Below are positions 1 through 9,063 of a stretch of DNA of 64,000 bases, in pieces. Source of the DNA: Pigmentiphaga litoralis (lineage in GTDB: Bacteria > Pseudomonadota > Gammaproteobacteria > Burkholderiales > Burkholderiaceae_B); the NCBI RefSeq assembly GCF_013408655.1, contig NZ_JACCBP010000001.1, positions 2,294,001-2,358,000 on the forward strand, written 5' to 3'. Every line of letters starts with the position of its first letter. Within the stretch, counting starts at the first letter, position 1. Under the pieces are notes generated by a model, which had not been told where the DNA came from, did not search any database, and saw nothing but the letters and a program-made list of their open reading frames with translations. Position numbers and translations under genes: made by a program.

Positions 1-1
1 G

Positions 2-778
2 CTGGGCCCGCAGGAACTCGCCGCCGTCGAACCGGCCATGGCGCATTCCACGGTCGCCGTGGCGGGCGCGCTGCATATGCCCGCGGACGCATCGGGCGAC
101 AGCTACAAGTTCGTCAATGAACTGGCTGCCTTCCTGGCCGCCCGGGGTGTGACCTTCCAGTACGACACCCAGGTGCAGCTGATCCGCACCGCCGGCGGTC
201 AGGTCGAATCGGTGCTGACGGATCGCGGCGCGATGCAGGCCGACAGCTACGTGGTCGCGCTGGGCAGCCATGCGCCCTTCCTGGTATCGCCGCTGGGTAT
301 CCGTTTGCCGGTGTACCCGCTCAAGGGGTATTCGATCACGGTGCCGGTGATCGAAGGTCAGGACGACGGTGCGGCCACCGCCGTGCCCCGCGTCGCCATC
401 ATGGACGAACACAACAAGATCATGATGTCGCGCCTGGGCAACCGCATCCGCGCGGCAGGCATGGCCGAGCTGACGGGGTACGGCCTTGAACTGGACGCGA
501 ACCGCCAGGCGCTGATCGAACGGGTCGTGAAGGAATTGATCCCGACCGGCCTGGATTTTGGCAAGGTCGAATTCTGGGCGGGGCTGCGCCCCATGACGCC
601 CGACGGCCCGCCCATTCTGGGCCGCACGCAGTATCCCAACCTGTTCCTGAACAGCGGGCACGGGTCCAATGGCTGGACGCAGTCGTGCGGCACCGGCAAG
701 ATCGTGGCCGACATCGTGCACGGGCGAACGCCCGAGATCGACCTGGACGGACTGACCGCCGAACGCTTTCGCGCCTGA
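2..778 (+). CDS. dadA: D-amino-acid dehydrogenase, C-terminal part (truncated by window start)
   Basis: The frame is open from base 2 and continues through the first ATG at 38, so the gene begins before the window. The product is the C-terminal half of an FAD-dependent oxidoreductase of the DAO/DadA family, which oxidises D-amino acids to 2-oxo acids and passes electrons to the respiratory chain at the inner membrane. Visible signs are the substrate-domain stretch ending in YPLKGYSITVPV and the family-typical end RPMTPDGPPILGRT followed by NLFLNSGHGSNGWTQSCGTG, which closes the FAD site. The N-terminal GxGxxG dinucleotide motif lies outside the window. Another DAO-family oxidase is possible, but the C-terminal signature fits DadA best. 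Confidence 0.85.
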   Translation: MGPQELAAVEPAMAHSTVAVAGALHMPADASGDSYKFVNELAAFLAARGVTFQYDTQVQLIRTAGGQVESVLTDRGAMQADSYVVALGSHAPFLVSPLGIRLPVYPLKGYSITVPVIEGQDDGAATAVPRVAIMDEHNKIMMSRLGNRIRAAGMAELTGYGLELDANRQALIERVVKELIPTGLDFGKVEFWAGLRPMTPDGPPILGRTQYPNLFLNSGHGSNGWTQSCGTGKIVADIVHGRTPEIDLDGLTAERFRA

Positions 779-787
779 GTCCGATGG

Positions 788-836
788 TTGCACTCTGCAA
801 TATCCCGTCACAGGGTTGACGAGATGTTGCAGTGCA
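788..836. other. Imperfect inverted repeat downstream of dadA
   Basis: GCACTCTGCAA (790-800) pairs with TTGCAGTGC (827-835), leaving a 2-nt bulge. It lies 12 bases after the dadA stop in the 230-base gap before glgX. There is no T-run, so it may be a weak terminator or a regulator site. Confidence 0.3.
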
Positions 837-1011
837 CATGCGTGCCAGGGCAGTCGCAACCGTGCGATCGTGTAAAGCGTGCAACGTCCCGGTAAACCTG
901 ACAGGCGCACATCAATGACTTACACCTTTTACGCCAGCGGAAACCGTTGCGGCATTTCCTTTGCTTCATGCTCGTTTCTCACTGAACACCCTGCTGACCG
1001 AAGAGACGAAC

Positions 1012-3204
1012 ATGCAATCTGGCCGCTACCGACTTTCCGAAGGTACACCGAACCCCCTGGGCGCGACCTGGGACGGTAAAGGTACCAACTTCGCGCTCTT
1101 CTCTGCCCATGCGGAACGGGTGGAACTCTGCCTGTTCGACGCCAAGGGCGAGACCGAACTCGAACGAATCGAACTCCCTGAATACACCGATGAAGTGTGG
1201 CACGGCTACCTGCACGAGCTGCCCCCGGGCACCGTGTATGGCTACCGCGTGTATGGTCCCTACCTGCCGCTGGAAGGCCACCGCTTCAACCCGAACAAGC
1301 TGTTGCTCGACCCCTATGCCAAAGCGCATATCGGCGAGCTGACCTGGGCGCCGGAAGTGTTCGGCTACCAGATGGGCCACGAAGATGGCGACCTGACGTT
1401 CGATGACCGCGACAGCGCCAAGTTCGTGCCGAAATGCGTGGTGGTCAATTCCACCAGCCCGGCCGAACGCCCGACCGGCCTGATCGTGCCGTGGGACCGC
1501 ACCGTGTTCTACGAAACCCATGTGGCCGGCTTTACCAAGCGCCATCCCAACGTGCCTGACGCACTGCGCGGCACCTTTGCCGGCCTGAAGCAGCAGGAAG
1601 TCGTCGACTACATCCGCACGCTGGGTGTCACGTCGGTCGAACTGCTGCCCATTCACACCTTCGTGAACGACAGCTACCTGCTCGAAAAGGGCATGAAGAA
1701 TTACTGGGGCTACAACACCCTGGGCTTCTTTGCACCGGATCCCCGTTACTTCTCGGGCGAAGCCGTGCAGGAATTCAAGGACATGGTTGACCGCCTGCAT
1801 GAAGCGCGTCTGGAAGTGATCCTTGACGTGGTCTACAACCACACCGCCGAAGGCAACGAGATGGGGCCGACCCTGTCGTTCAAGGGCATCGACAACGCGT
1901 CGTACTACCGCCTGATGCCCGAAGAAAAGCGCTACTACATCAACGACACCGGCACCGGCAACACGCTGAACCTGAGCCATCCGCGCACGCTGCAGATGGT
2001 GACGGACAGCCTGCGTTACTGGGTGACCGAAATGAAGGTCGACGGCTACCGCTTCGACCTGGCCACGATCCTGGGCCGCGAAGACCACGGCTTTGACGAA
2101 GGCGGCGGTTTCCTCGACAGCTGCCGCCAGGATCCTATCCTGTCCAGCGTGAAGCTGATTGCCGAGCCGTGGGACTGCGGCCCGGGCGGCTACCAGGTGG
2201 GCGGCTTTCCGCCGGGCTGGGCCGAATGGAACGACCGCTATCGCGACACCGTGCGCAGCTTCTGGAAAGGCGATGAAGGCACGGCGGCCGACTTTGCCAC
2301 GCGCATTACGGCATCGGGCGACAAGTTCAACCGCCGCGGCCGCAAGCCGTGGGCCAGCGTCAATTTCATCACCGCGCATGATGGCTTCACCTTGAACGAC
2401 CTGGTGTCTTACAACGAGAAGCACAACGATGCCAACGGCGAAGACAACCGCGACGGCCATTCCGACAACAAGTCGTGGAATTGCGGCGTGGAAGGCCCGA
2501 CCGACGATCCGGAAATCATCAACCTGCGCGAGCGCCAGAAGCGCAACATGCTGGCCACGCTGCTGCTGTCGCAAGGCACGCCGATGCTGCTGGCCGGTGA
2601 CGAGATCGGTCGTACCCAGCAGGGCAACAACAACGCCTATTGTCAGGACAATGAGATCAGCTGGCTGGACTGGGACGGCATTACCGAAGAAGGTCATGCC
2701 CTGCACGAGTTCACCCGCAAGCTGTTGTTCCTGCGCCGCCAATTGCCGGTGCTGCGTCGTAGCCGCTTCTTCATTGGCGAATACAACGAAGAACTGGATG
2801 TGACGGACGTGAAGTGGCTGTCGCCGTCGGCTACCGAGCTGACCAGCGAACAGTGGGCCGATGCGTCGATGCGCTGCTTCGGCATGGTGATCGATGGCCG
2901 CGCGCAGGCCACCGGCATCAAGCGTCCGGCATCGGATGCGACGCTGTTGATGGTGTTCAACGCCTATCACGACACGGTCAACTTCACCCTGCCGAACATT
3001 CCCGGCCCCGACCAGTGGACCTGCATCCTCGACACCAATATGCCGGTGCGCGAAGACCTGCCGGTCTTCAACTCGGGCGATGAATATCAGGTGACGGGCA
3101 ACTCGATGCTGGTGTTTGCGCTGGAAGCCAAGGGCGCCACCGGCAAGGTGTTCGAGAAGATCGAAACCCGCATGACGGATACGTCGCCGGCCGTCGCGCT
3201 GTAA
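1012..3204 (+). CDS. glgX: Glycogen debranching enzyme GlgX
   Basis: A 730-aa isoamylase-type glycosidase (GH13) that hydrolyses alpha-1,6 branches of glycogen or limit dextrins in the cytoplasm. The N-terminal CBM48-like domain (about residues 1-130) is followed by a TIM barrel with all four conserved regions: DVVYNHTAEG, DGYRFDLA (nucleophile Asp349), IAEPWDCGPGGYQVGGFP (acid/base Glu385) and TAHDGFTLNDLVSYNEKHN (Asp457). The ATG at 1012 follows a GAAGAGAC ribosome-binding site. An in-frame TTG at 961 would add 17 residues unlike the family. No other glycogen or trehalose gene lies beside it here. A perfect-stem terminator follows the stop codon. Confidence 0.95.
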   Translation: MQSGRYRLSEGTPNPLGATWDGKGTNFALFSAHAERVELCLFDAKGETELERIELPEYTDEVWHGYLHELPPGTVYGYRVYGPYLPLEGHRFNPNKLLLDPYAKAHIGELTWAPEVFGYQMGHEDGDLTFDDRDSAKFVPKCVVVNSTSPAERPTGLIVPWDRTVFYETHVAGFTKRHPNVPDALRGTFAGLKQQEVVDYIRTLGVTSVELLPIHTFVNDSYLLEKGMKNYWGYNTLGFFAPDPRYFSGEAVQEFKDMVDRLHEARLEVILDVVYNHTAEGNEMGPTLSFKGIDNASYYRLMPEEKRYYINDTGTGNTLNLSHPRTLQMVTDSLRYWVTEMKVDGYRFDLATILGREDHGFDEGGGFLDSCRQDPILSSVKLIAEPWDCGPGGYQVGGFPPGWAEWNDRYRDTVRSFWKGDEGTAADFATRITASGDKFNRRGRKPWASVNFITAHDGFTLNDLVSYNEKHNDANGEDNRDGHSDNKSWNCGVEGPTDDPEIINLRERQKRNMLATLLLSQGTPMLLAGDEIGRTQQGNNNAYCQDNEISWLDWDGITEEGHALHEFTRKLLFLRRQLPVLRRSRFFIGEYNEELDVTDVKWLSPSATELTSEQWADASMRCFGMVIDGRAQATGIKRPASDATLLMVFNAYHDTVNFTLPNIPGPDQWTCILDTNMPVREDLPVFNSGDEYQVTGNSMLVFALEAKGATGKVFEKIETRMTDTSPAVAL

Positions 3205-3250
3205 GTGCAGTGATGCCCGTCGCAGGACGGGTGTAAAGGCTGAAATGAAG

Positions 3251-3290
3251 AATGCCCCGCGGACTGCGACAGTCCGCGGGGCATTTTTTT
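3251..3290. terminator. Rho-independent terminator after glgX
   Basis: A perfect 15-bp stem (3251-3265 with 3271-3285) with loop GCGAC is followed by a T7 run on the plus strand. The A-run at the 5' arm is too short to make it clearly bidirectional, but it also lies 90 bases past the end of the minus-strand Bug gene. Confidence 0.9.
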
Positions 3291-3382
3291 GTGCGTTCGT
3301 GTGGGTCGCAGCGAGCGCGAGCATGTCGTGCGCGTGTGCCCTGTATGCCCTGTGCGCCCTGTGTGCCGCGCCGCGCCAGTGA

Positions 3383-4447
3383 TCAATCCAGCGCGATGTT
3401 AGCCGTCTCGACCACCTGCTTCCACTTTGCCGACTCGTCTCGCATCAGCGAGCCGAGCTTGTCCGGTGACCCGCCGCCGACGATCGCGCCGTATTGTTCC
3501 AGCTTGGCCCGCGCTTCCGGCGAGCTCAGGATCGCATTGATTTCTTTGTTGAGTTTGTCAACAACCGGCCTGGGCATGCCGGCCGGGCCAGCCACCGCGA
3601 ACCATACCGACGCGTCGATATCCACGCCCTGCTCGCGCGCCGTCGGGATGTCGGGCAGGCCGGCAAACCGCTTGGCCGACGTGACCGCCAGGCCGCGCAT
3701 CTTGCCGCCCTGGATCTGCGGAATGAAGGCCGTGATCGGCGCGATGATCGCGTGGATGGACCCGCCCATCAGGTCCGCCATGGCGGGCGTGTCGCCTTTG
3801 TAGGGCACGCCCAGCAGGTCCACCTTGGCGTTGTGGCGCCAGAGTTCAAACGCCAGGTGCCCGATCGTGCCCTTGCCCGGGTTGCCCACCGAATACTTGC
3901 CCGGCGCGGACTTGGCCAGCGCCATGAATTCCTTGAGCGAGGCCGCCGGCGTCTTGTCGGTGGACACGATCACCAGCGGGATCTCCCCTACCAGCACGAC
4001 AGGCGCGAGGTCCTTGTCGGCATCGAACGGCATCTGCTTGTACAGATACTTGTTGTTCGCCAGCGGGCCCGAGGTCGTCAGCGCCAGGGTATAGCCATCG
4101 GGCGCCGCCTTGGCGACCTGGTCGGTGCCGATGTTGCCCGCCGCGCCCGGACGGTTGTCGACCACAACTTGTTGGCCCATGCTCTGGCTCAGCTTCTCGC
4201 CGATCAGCCGCGCGACGGCATCCGTGCTGCCGCCGGCCGGGAACGGCACGACCAGGCGGATGGGTTTGGTGGGATAGCTGGCGGCATCGGCAGCCATGGC
4301 AGCGCCAGGCGCCATCGTTGCCACCAGGGCCGTCAGTGCCAGGCTTAGTGCCGACGTCAGTGCTGACGTCGTGGCACAGCCGCGCGGCGTCGGGATCGGG
4401 CGGCGCGGGATCGCGCGGGCAGGCACGCCGTGGTATGCGTGGGTCAT
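3383..4447 (-). CDS. Bug/TctC-family periplasmic solute receptor
   Basis: A 354-aa tripartite tricarboxylate-type extracytoplasmic binding protein (Bug family) expected to capture a carboxylate in the periplasm. After an Arg-rich start and a hydrophobic signal segment ending near GAAMAADA, the mature protein begins YPTKPIRLVVPFPAGGSTD, the classic Bug N-terminus. VVDNRPGAAGNIG and the downstream YKG and GGSI motifs are also present. The ATG at 4447 is chosen because an ACGGAG ribosome-binding site lies 6-11 bases upstream; an in-frame ATG 7 codons earlier would contain that site. The signal peptide is unusually long. No membrane subunits (TctA/TctB) are adjacent. It lies 30 bases after the fumarase/tartrate dehydratase beta gene and is probably co-transcribed, so a C4 dicarboxylate ligand is plausible but unproven. 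Confidence 0.9.
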   Translation of the reverse strand: MTHAYHGVPARAIPRRPIPTPRGCATTSALTSALSLALTALVATMAPGAAMAADAASYPTKPIRLVVPFPAGGSTDAVARLIGEKLSQSMGQQVVVDNRPGAAGNIGTDQVAKAAPDGYTLALTTSGPLANNKYLYKQMPFDADKDLAPVVLVGEIPLVIVSTDKTPAASLKEFMALAKSAPGKYSVGNPGKGTIGHLAFELWRHNAKVDLLGVPYKGDTPAMADLMGGSIHAIIAPITAFIPQIQGGKMRGLAVTSAKRFAGLPDIPTAREQGVDIDASVWFAVAGPAGMPRPVVDKLNKEINAILSSPEARAKLEQYGAIVGGGSPDKLGSLMRDESAKWKQVVETANIALD

Positions 4448-4477
4448 GGTTGTCTCCGTTCTTATCATGATTTTTTT

Positions 4478-5113
4478 TCAGTGGCCGGGCAGCGGCGCCC
4501 GTGTCCGGTCCAGTTCTTCAAGGATGGCAGGCAGCCGATCCGTGGCCGTCTGCCGCAGGCTGTCGTACAGGCTGTTGCCGTGCGCATCGATCCCGACCGT
4601 GGCGGGCCCCAGGCCTTCCACGCGCAGGGTCACCAGGCGAAATTGCGAAATGTATTCCTCCCAATCCACGGCCACGACTTCCTTGATCGCTCGGGCCAGC
4701 AAGGTTGCGCCACCGCCCAGGAACGACAGGTAGATGCAGCCGACTTCCTGCATGGCCTTGACGCTTTCGGCATCCAGCCCGCCCTTCCCGCCGATCACCC
4801 GCAGTCCATAGGATCGGATCAGCGTCGGCATGAAGGCGGTGTAGCGGGTGCTGGTGGTCGGGTTCATGTACAGCGCTTCGTGGCCCGACGGCGTATCCGC
4901 CTCGCGGTTGTACGAGCTCAGATGCAGGAAGGCGCCGCCCTGCAGATCCACGGGCAAGGCCTCGCCCCGCGCCGCGCAGTCGATCATGCGCTGATGGGTG
5001 GGCAGGCCGATGGTGACGACGATGTCGCCATCGAGGTAGACCAGATCGCCCGCGCGCACCGCTGCGATAGCTTCGGCGGTCACGGGCAAGGTCAGACGAT
5101 GGGTGGTGCTCAT
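4478..5113 (-). CDS. Class I fumarase / tartrate dehydratase, beta subunit
   Basis: A 211-aa protein of the Fe-S hydro-lyase beta family (C-terminal half of class I fumarase, or TtdB). It forms a heterodimer or heterotetramer with the alpha subunit encoded 10 bases upstream and interconverts a hydroxy-dicarboxylate and its alkene, e.g. malate/fumarate or tartrate/oxaloacetate. Family-typical stretches are GDIVVTIGLPTHQRMID, YMNPTTSTRYTAFMP and GGKGGLD. The ATG at 5113 has an AGGAG site upstream that overlaps the end of the alpha gene, so a longer in-frame extension reading through the alpha gene is rejected. Sequence alone does not separate fumarase from L-tartrate dehydratase. Confidence 0.85.
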   Translation of the reverse strand: MSTTHRLTLPVTAEAIAAVRAGDLVYLDGDIVVTIGLPTHQRMIDCAARGEALPVDLQGGAFLHLSSYNREADTPSGHEALYMNPTTSTRYTAFMPTLIRSYGLRVIGGKGGLDAESVKAMQEVGCIYLSFLGGGATLLARAIKEVVAVDWEEYISQFRLVTLRVEGLGPATVGIDAHGNSLYDSLRQTATDRLPAILEELDRTRAPLPGH

Positions 5114-5123
5114 GACGGTGCTC

Positions 5124-5993
5124 CTACTCGATCCTGACCACGCGGCCATCGTTATAGATCCGCGCGCGGGTGCGGCGGTTGATCCAGCAATTGAAGGCCA
5201 CGGCGACCGGCGTGAAGCCATGTCCCGACGAGTAATCGATGTGCACGGCCATGGCCGTGGTGTCGCCGCCCGTGCCCATCGGACCAAAGCCCGTGGCGTT
5301 GATGGCCTTGAGCAGGCGCTGCTCCATATCGGCAAGAATGGGTTCGGGATTGTCGTGGCCAAAGGGACGCAGCACGCATTCCTTGGCCATCCTGGCAGCC
5401 GTGTCAAAGGTCCCGCCGATGCCCACGCCCACCACGATGGGCGGACAGGGTTGCGAGCCGGCCTTGAGCACCGAGTCCAGCACATACCGTTCAATCACGG
5501 CGAGCGACGGATAGACAAAGGTCTCGATCGATTCCCATCGCCCGGTGCCCAGTGCCTTAGGCGCGCAGATGATCTCGATATAGTCGACATCGTCAACCAT
5601 ATCGAATGCCACCAGGGGCATGTTCTTGCCGACGTAGCTGCGTTGCAAGGTCAGCGGATGAGTGACCATCTGCAGGATGGGCGGATCGATGCGGGCGGCC
5701 AGGTCGGCAAAGCCATCGACGATGGCCTGACGCACACTGCCGGAAAATGACACCTGCGTGCCGACCTTGATCGAGTAGGTCGGCACACCGACATCGGAAC
5801 ACACCAGATGATCTTCGCGCTCGGCGGCATCGGCGCTCTGCAGCATGATGCGGAAGGTGTTCTTCGCGACATCGGTGCGTTCACGCTCGCTGGCGCGCGC
5901 CAGTTCAAGCTGGGTATCGTCCGGGACTTTCTTCAACGACCACTCGTACAGAGAGGACGTGACTGACCGGATCAGTTCACTGGAAATCGCCAT
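5124..5993 (-). CDS. Class I fumarase / tartrate dehydratase, alpha subunit
   Basis: A 289-aa [4Fe-4S] hydro-lyase alpha subunit, matching the N-terminal half of single-chain class I fumarases or TtdA. Likely cluster ligands are Cys65 (VCSDVGVPTY), Cys183 (QPCPPIVVGVGIGG) and Cys269 (AFNCWINRR). The GIGGTFDTAARMAKE and LRPFGHDN motifs are also present. With the beta subunit it would hydrate or dehydrate a C4 dicarboxylate in the cytoplasm. The ketopantoate-reductase-like gene lies 177 bases upstream on the same strand, and the beta subunit and a Bug receptor follow, suggesting a four-gene organic-acid operon. Confidence 0.87.
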   Translation of the reverse strand: MAISSELIRSVTSSLYEWSLKKVPDDTQLELARASERERTDVAKNTFRIMLQSADAAEREDHLVCSDVGVPTYSIKVGTQVSFSGSVRQAIVDGFADLAARIDPPILQMVTHPLTLQRSYVGKNMPLVAFDMVDDVDYIEIICAPKALGTGRWESIETFVYPSLAVIERYVLDSVLKAGSQPCPPIVVGVGIGGTFDTAARMAKECVLRPFGHDNPEPILADMEQRLLKAINATGFGPMGTGGDTTAMAVHIDYSSGHGFTPVAVAFNCWINRRTRARIYNDGRVVRIE

Positions 5994-6170
5994 GGGCCAC
6001 CCGCCGCAGAAGACTGCGGCGTCTCCTGTTTTAAGGGGTAAGGAACGTGCTGGCCGAAGAATGCGCCAAGCGCGGTGGCCGCGCCATAGGGACTCACGGC
6101 AGTTTCACTGCGTGAAACGAAGGCCCCGGATGCCCCTGTTGTTCGGGCACCGGAACGTGCTTCCTTGGGA

Positions 6171-7187
6171 TTACGCCTCGTAGATTCCCGCCATCCGCGC
6201 CCGTTGCACCGCCATGCTGAACACCGTTCGCAGCAGCGGAACTTCCACCCCGGCCGCATCCGCCGCTTCGATCGCCGCCCCGACGATGCTGTCCAGTTCG
6301 ACGCTGCGGCCAGCCTCCAGGTCCTGCAGCATCGACGTCTTGATATGCCCCAGCTTGCGCGTCTCGCCGATGCGCTGTTCCGGCGCGATGTCCAGGCCGA
6401 TCCCCAGCGCCCGGCTCAAGCCCAGCAATTCATGCATCATGCCGACGAACAACTGTTCCAGCCCAGGATCGGCCAGCATCAGGTCCGTTGGCGACTGCGT
6501 GAGCAGACTGACCGGATTGAAGCAGGCGTTACCGAGCAGCTTGGCCCAGATGTCCCGACGGATATCCGGACTGGCGGTGGCCACGAACCCCGCGTCCGCA
6601 AACATCGCCGCCACCCGATCCGCCCGTTCACTCGGCTGGCCAGACGGCTCGCCAAACACCACCTTGTTGCCCGACGCATGCACCACCTGCCCTGGGGCCG
6701 ACGTGGAACTGGAGACAATGACGACGGCGCCAATGACATGCGGCAAGGGGATGCCCGCCTCGATGCTGCCGTCCGGATCGACCCGCTTCAGCCGCGTGCC
6801 GGACAACGGCACACCCTCGTTCAGGAAAAACCACCACGGAATGCCATTGAGCGCAGGAATGACGATCGTGTCTGGCCCGATCATCGGCGCCATCGACGCC
6901 GCCACCGCGCCCAGCGCGGGCGCCTTGACGGTGATGATGACAATGTCCTGGACTCCAAGGTCCGCCGCGCTATCCGACGCCCGCACCGGGTACGCCGTCT
7001 CCACGCCCCCCGACGTCAACCGGATCCCATGCTGCCGCAAGATCCCCGTCAACGCCCCCCGGGCCAGCACGCTCACCTGATGCCCCGCCCCCGCCAACCG
7101 CGCCGCAAACAACCCCCCAATCGCCCCCGCCCCGACAACCGCTATCTTTACCGCGCCTGCTTTGAAGGATGTTTGCTCGAGCGCCAT
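6171..7187 (-). CDS. 2-dehydropantoate 2-reductase (ketopantoate reductase) family protein
   Basis: A 338-aa NADPH-dependent reductase of the ApbA/PanE family. The Rossmann motif KIAVVGAGAIGGLFAARLAG lies at residues 14-33. Further signatures are a catalytic-Lys region (LLGNACFNPVSLLT) and the C-terminal helical domain with SMLQDLEAGRSVELDSIVGA, which is diagnostic of the family. PanE makes pantoate for coenzyme A in the cytoplasm. Many paralogues reduce other 2-oxo acids, however, and this copy is upstream of a dicarboxylate hydratase and a solute receptor, so a catabolic role is possible. The ATG at 7187 has AGGGGAC upstream. Confidence 0.85.
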   Translation of the reverse strand: MALEQTSFKAGAVKIAVVGAGAIGGLFAARLAGAGHQVSVLARGALTGILRQHGIRLTSGGVETAYPVRASDSAADLGVQDIVIITVKAPALGAVAASMAPMIGPDTIVIPALNGIPWWFFLNEGVPLSGTRLKRVDPDGSIEAGIPLPHVIGAVVIVSSSTSAPGQVVHASGNKVVFGEPSGQPSERADRVAAMFADAGFVATASPDIRRDIWAKLLGNACFNPVSLLTQSPTDLMLADPGLEQLFVGMMHELLGLSRALGIGLDIAPEQRIGETRKLGHIKTSMLQDLEAGRSVELDSIVGAAIEAADAAGVEVPLLRTVFSMAVQRARMAGIYEA

Positions 7188-7488
7188 GCGTGTCCCCTGC
7201 GTATTCCGATTGAGATGCGCCCGATCTTACGCGAGGGTCCCCACCCCACCCCAATCAGATCGCCAGCGTTTCATTCCCGAGACCCACCACTCAAGAAAAC
7301 AACTCGAAGCAACCCCAGCGAACAGCCCCCAAGTCAACGCAACAGTTGCGAGTAAAATCCCCGCATTCCACGATCCAAGAATCGTTTCGCGCCAGACGCC
7401 TCACCCTGGATCGGCCCCGAAGCCGGTCTGCCGACGGAGTCCCCGGCGCACGCCGCGGTCGCCCCCCGTCCCCTGCAGGAGAGTCACT
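7188..7488. promoter_or_regulatory. Divergent promoter region between panE-like gene and BCCT gene
   Basis: No gene is evident in these 301 bases. The perfect palindrome CGCAAC-A-GTTGCG (7338-7350) sits immediately before a -10-like TAAAAT (7353-7358) facing the BCCT gene. A good -35 is not obvious. AGGAG at about 7477-7481 serves the GTG start of the BCCT gene. Confidence 0.35.
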
Positions 7489-9063
7489 GTGGCCCTATGG
7501 AGTTCCCTGGCCTTGGTCGGCCTGTTCGTCATCTGGGCGCTTGCCAGCCCCGCGTCGATGAGCGGCGCGATGGACGCCATGCTTGCATTCAGCACCCGCA
7601 GCTTCGGCTGGTTCTATCTATGGGTCGTCTTTGCGTTAGTCCTCGTCTGCTTCTTCCTGGTCTTTTCCCGGTACGGCAACATCCGCCTGGGCGGCGACGA
7701 CGAAAGGCCCGCGTACGACCGCAAGTCCTGGTTCTCGATGCTGTTTGCCGCCGGCATGGGCATCGGCCTCATGTTCTGGGGCGTGGCCGAACCCGTCTCG
7801 CACTACCTGCAGCCTCCGCCCGGCGTGGAACCCGTCACAGCGGCCGCGGCCAACGCGTCCATGCGCTATACCTTCTTCCATTGGGGCCTGCACCCCTGGG
7901 CGATCTACTGCACCTTCGGCCTGGCCGTCGCGTTCTTCCAGTTCCGCCGGCAGGCGCCCATGACCATCAGTTCCACCCTGGGCGGACTGCCCGAGCGGTG
8001 GCGCGGCAAGTGGATCGTGATCGTCGACATCCTGGCGCTGGTGGCCACGGCCTTTGGCATTGCGACCAGCCTGGGGTTCGGCGCCATGCAGATCAACAGC
8101 GGCCTGGCGCAGCTGTTCGGCATCCCGGTCGGGCCGACCTCGCAGATCATCATCATTGTCTGCGCCACGATCGCTTTCCTGGCTTCGGCGCTGTCCGGCC
8201 TGGATCGCGGCGTCAAGCTGCTGTCCAACATCAATCTGGTCATCGCCCTTGCGCTGGCCGCGGTCGTATTCATCGTCGGGCCGACGGCCGCGATCCTGGA
8301 TACGCTCACCACCTCGCTTGGCGGCTACATCAGCGAATTCGTCCGCATGAGCCTGCGCCTGACGCCGTTCACGGGCGGCGGCTGGTTCGCGGACTGGACC
8401 ATCTTCTACTGGGCGTGGTGGATTGCGTGGGCGCCCTACGTGGGCCTTTTCATTGCCCGCATTTCGCGCGGCCGCACCATTCGCGAATTCCTGATCGGCG
8501 CCATGTTCGTGCCGGCCCTGACGTGTTTCGTGTGGTTCGCCATCTTTGGCGGCAGCGCCCTGCACTTCGACATTTTCCAGAACGCCGGCATCGGGCAGGC
8601 CGCGCTCAAGGAACCGTCGTCGGCATTGTTCATGCTGTTCGATTACCTGCCCATGAAGGCACTGCTGTCGGGCGTCGCCACATTGCTGGTCGTGGTGTTC
8701 TTTGTCACGTCGGGCGACTCCGGCGTGTTCGTGATGGGCGTGATCAGCAATGGGGGCAAGGGGGATCCTTCGGCCCGGCTCAAGCTGGTCTGGGGCATCC
8801 TGATCGCGCTGATCGCGATCGCGTTGCTGCTGGCCGGCGGGCTGGAAGCCGTGCAGGCCATGACCATCCTGATGGCGCTGCCCTTTACCGTCGTGCTTGT
8901 CATCGTGGTCTCGTCCGTGTTGCGCGCCATATCGCAGGACCAGGCCGAGATCGACGAGACCGAAGAAGCGCTGCACCGCGCCCTGCATTCGCAGGAAGTG
9001 CGGGACATCGTGAAACAACACCTTCGAGCCCGTGCGGGCAAGGCGCCTGACGACCCACGATGA
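7489..9063 (+). CDS. BCCT family betaine/carnitine/choline-type transporter
   Basis: A 524-aa secondary transporter of the BCCT family, which imports quaternary-ammonium compounds such as betaine, choline or carnitine, usually with Na+ or H+. About 12 hydrophobic segments are visible. Signatures are FAAGMGIGLMFWGVAEPVSH and WAWWIAWAPYVGLFIARISR, the Trp-rich substrate segment. The GTG at 7489 follows AGGAG and starts just before the first membrane segment; the open frame further upstream is non-coding in character. The last codon overlaps the ATG of the sensor kinase (ATGA), so the two are translationally coupled. The substrate cannot be deduced from sequence. Confidence 0.9.
   Translation: MALWSSLALVGLFVIWALASPASMSGAMDAMLAFSTRSFGWFYLWVVFALVLVCFFLVFSRYGNIRLGGDDERPAYDRKSWFSMLFAAGMGIGLMFWGVAEPVSHYLQPPPGVEPVTAAAANASMRYTFFHWGLHPWAIYCTFGLAVAFFQFRRQAPMTISSTLGGLPERWRGKWIVIVDILALVATAFGIATSLGFGAMQINSGLAQLFGIPVGPTSQIIIIVCATIAFLASALSGLDRGVKLLSNINLVIALALAAVVFIVGPTAAILDTLTTSLGGYISEFVRMSLRLTPFTGGGWFADWTIFYWAWWIAWAPYVGLFIARISRGRTIREFLIGAMFVPALTCFVWFAIFGGSALHFDIFQNAGIGQAALKEPSSALFMLFDYLPMKALLSGVATLLVVVFFVTSGDSGVFVMGVISNGGKGDPSARLKLVWGILIALIAIALLLAGGLEAVQAMTILMALPFTVVLVIVVSSVLRAISQDQAEIDETEEALHRALHSQEVRDIVKQHLRARAGKAPDDPR

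Noticed and set aside
979..3324. 781-aa minus-strand ORF opposite glgX
   Set aside because: It is His/Val/Gly-rich shadow of glgX codons and shows no domain; glgX has all catalytic motifs.
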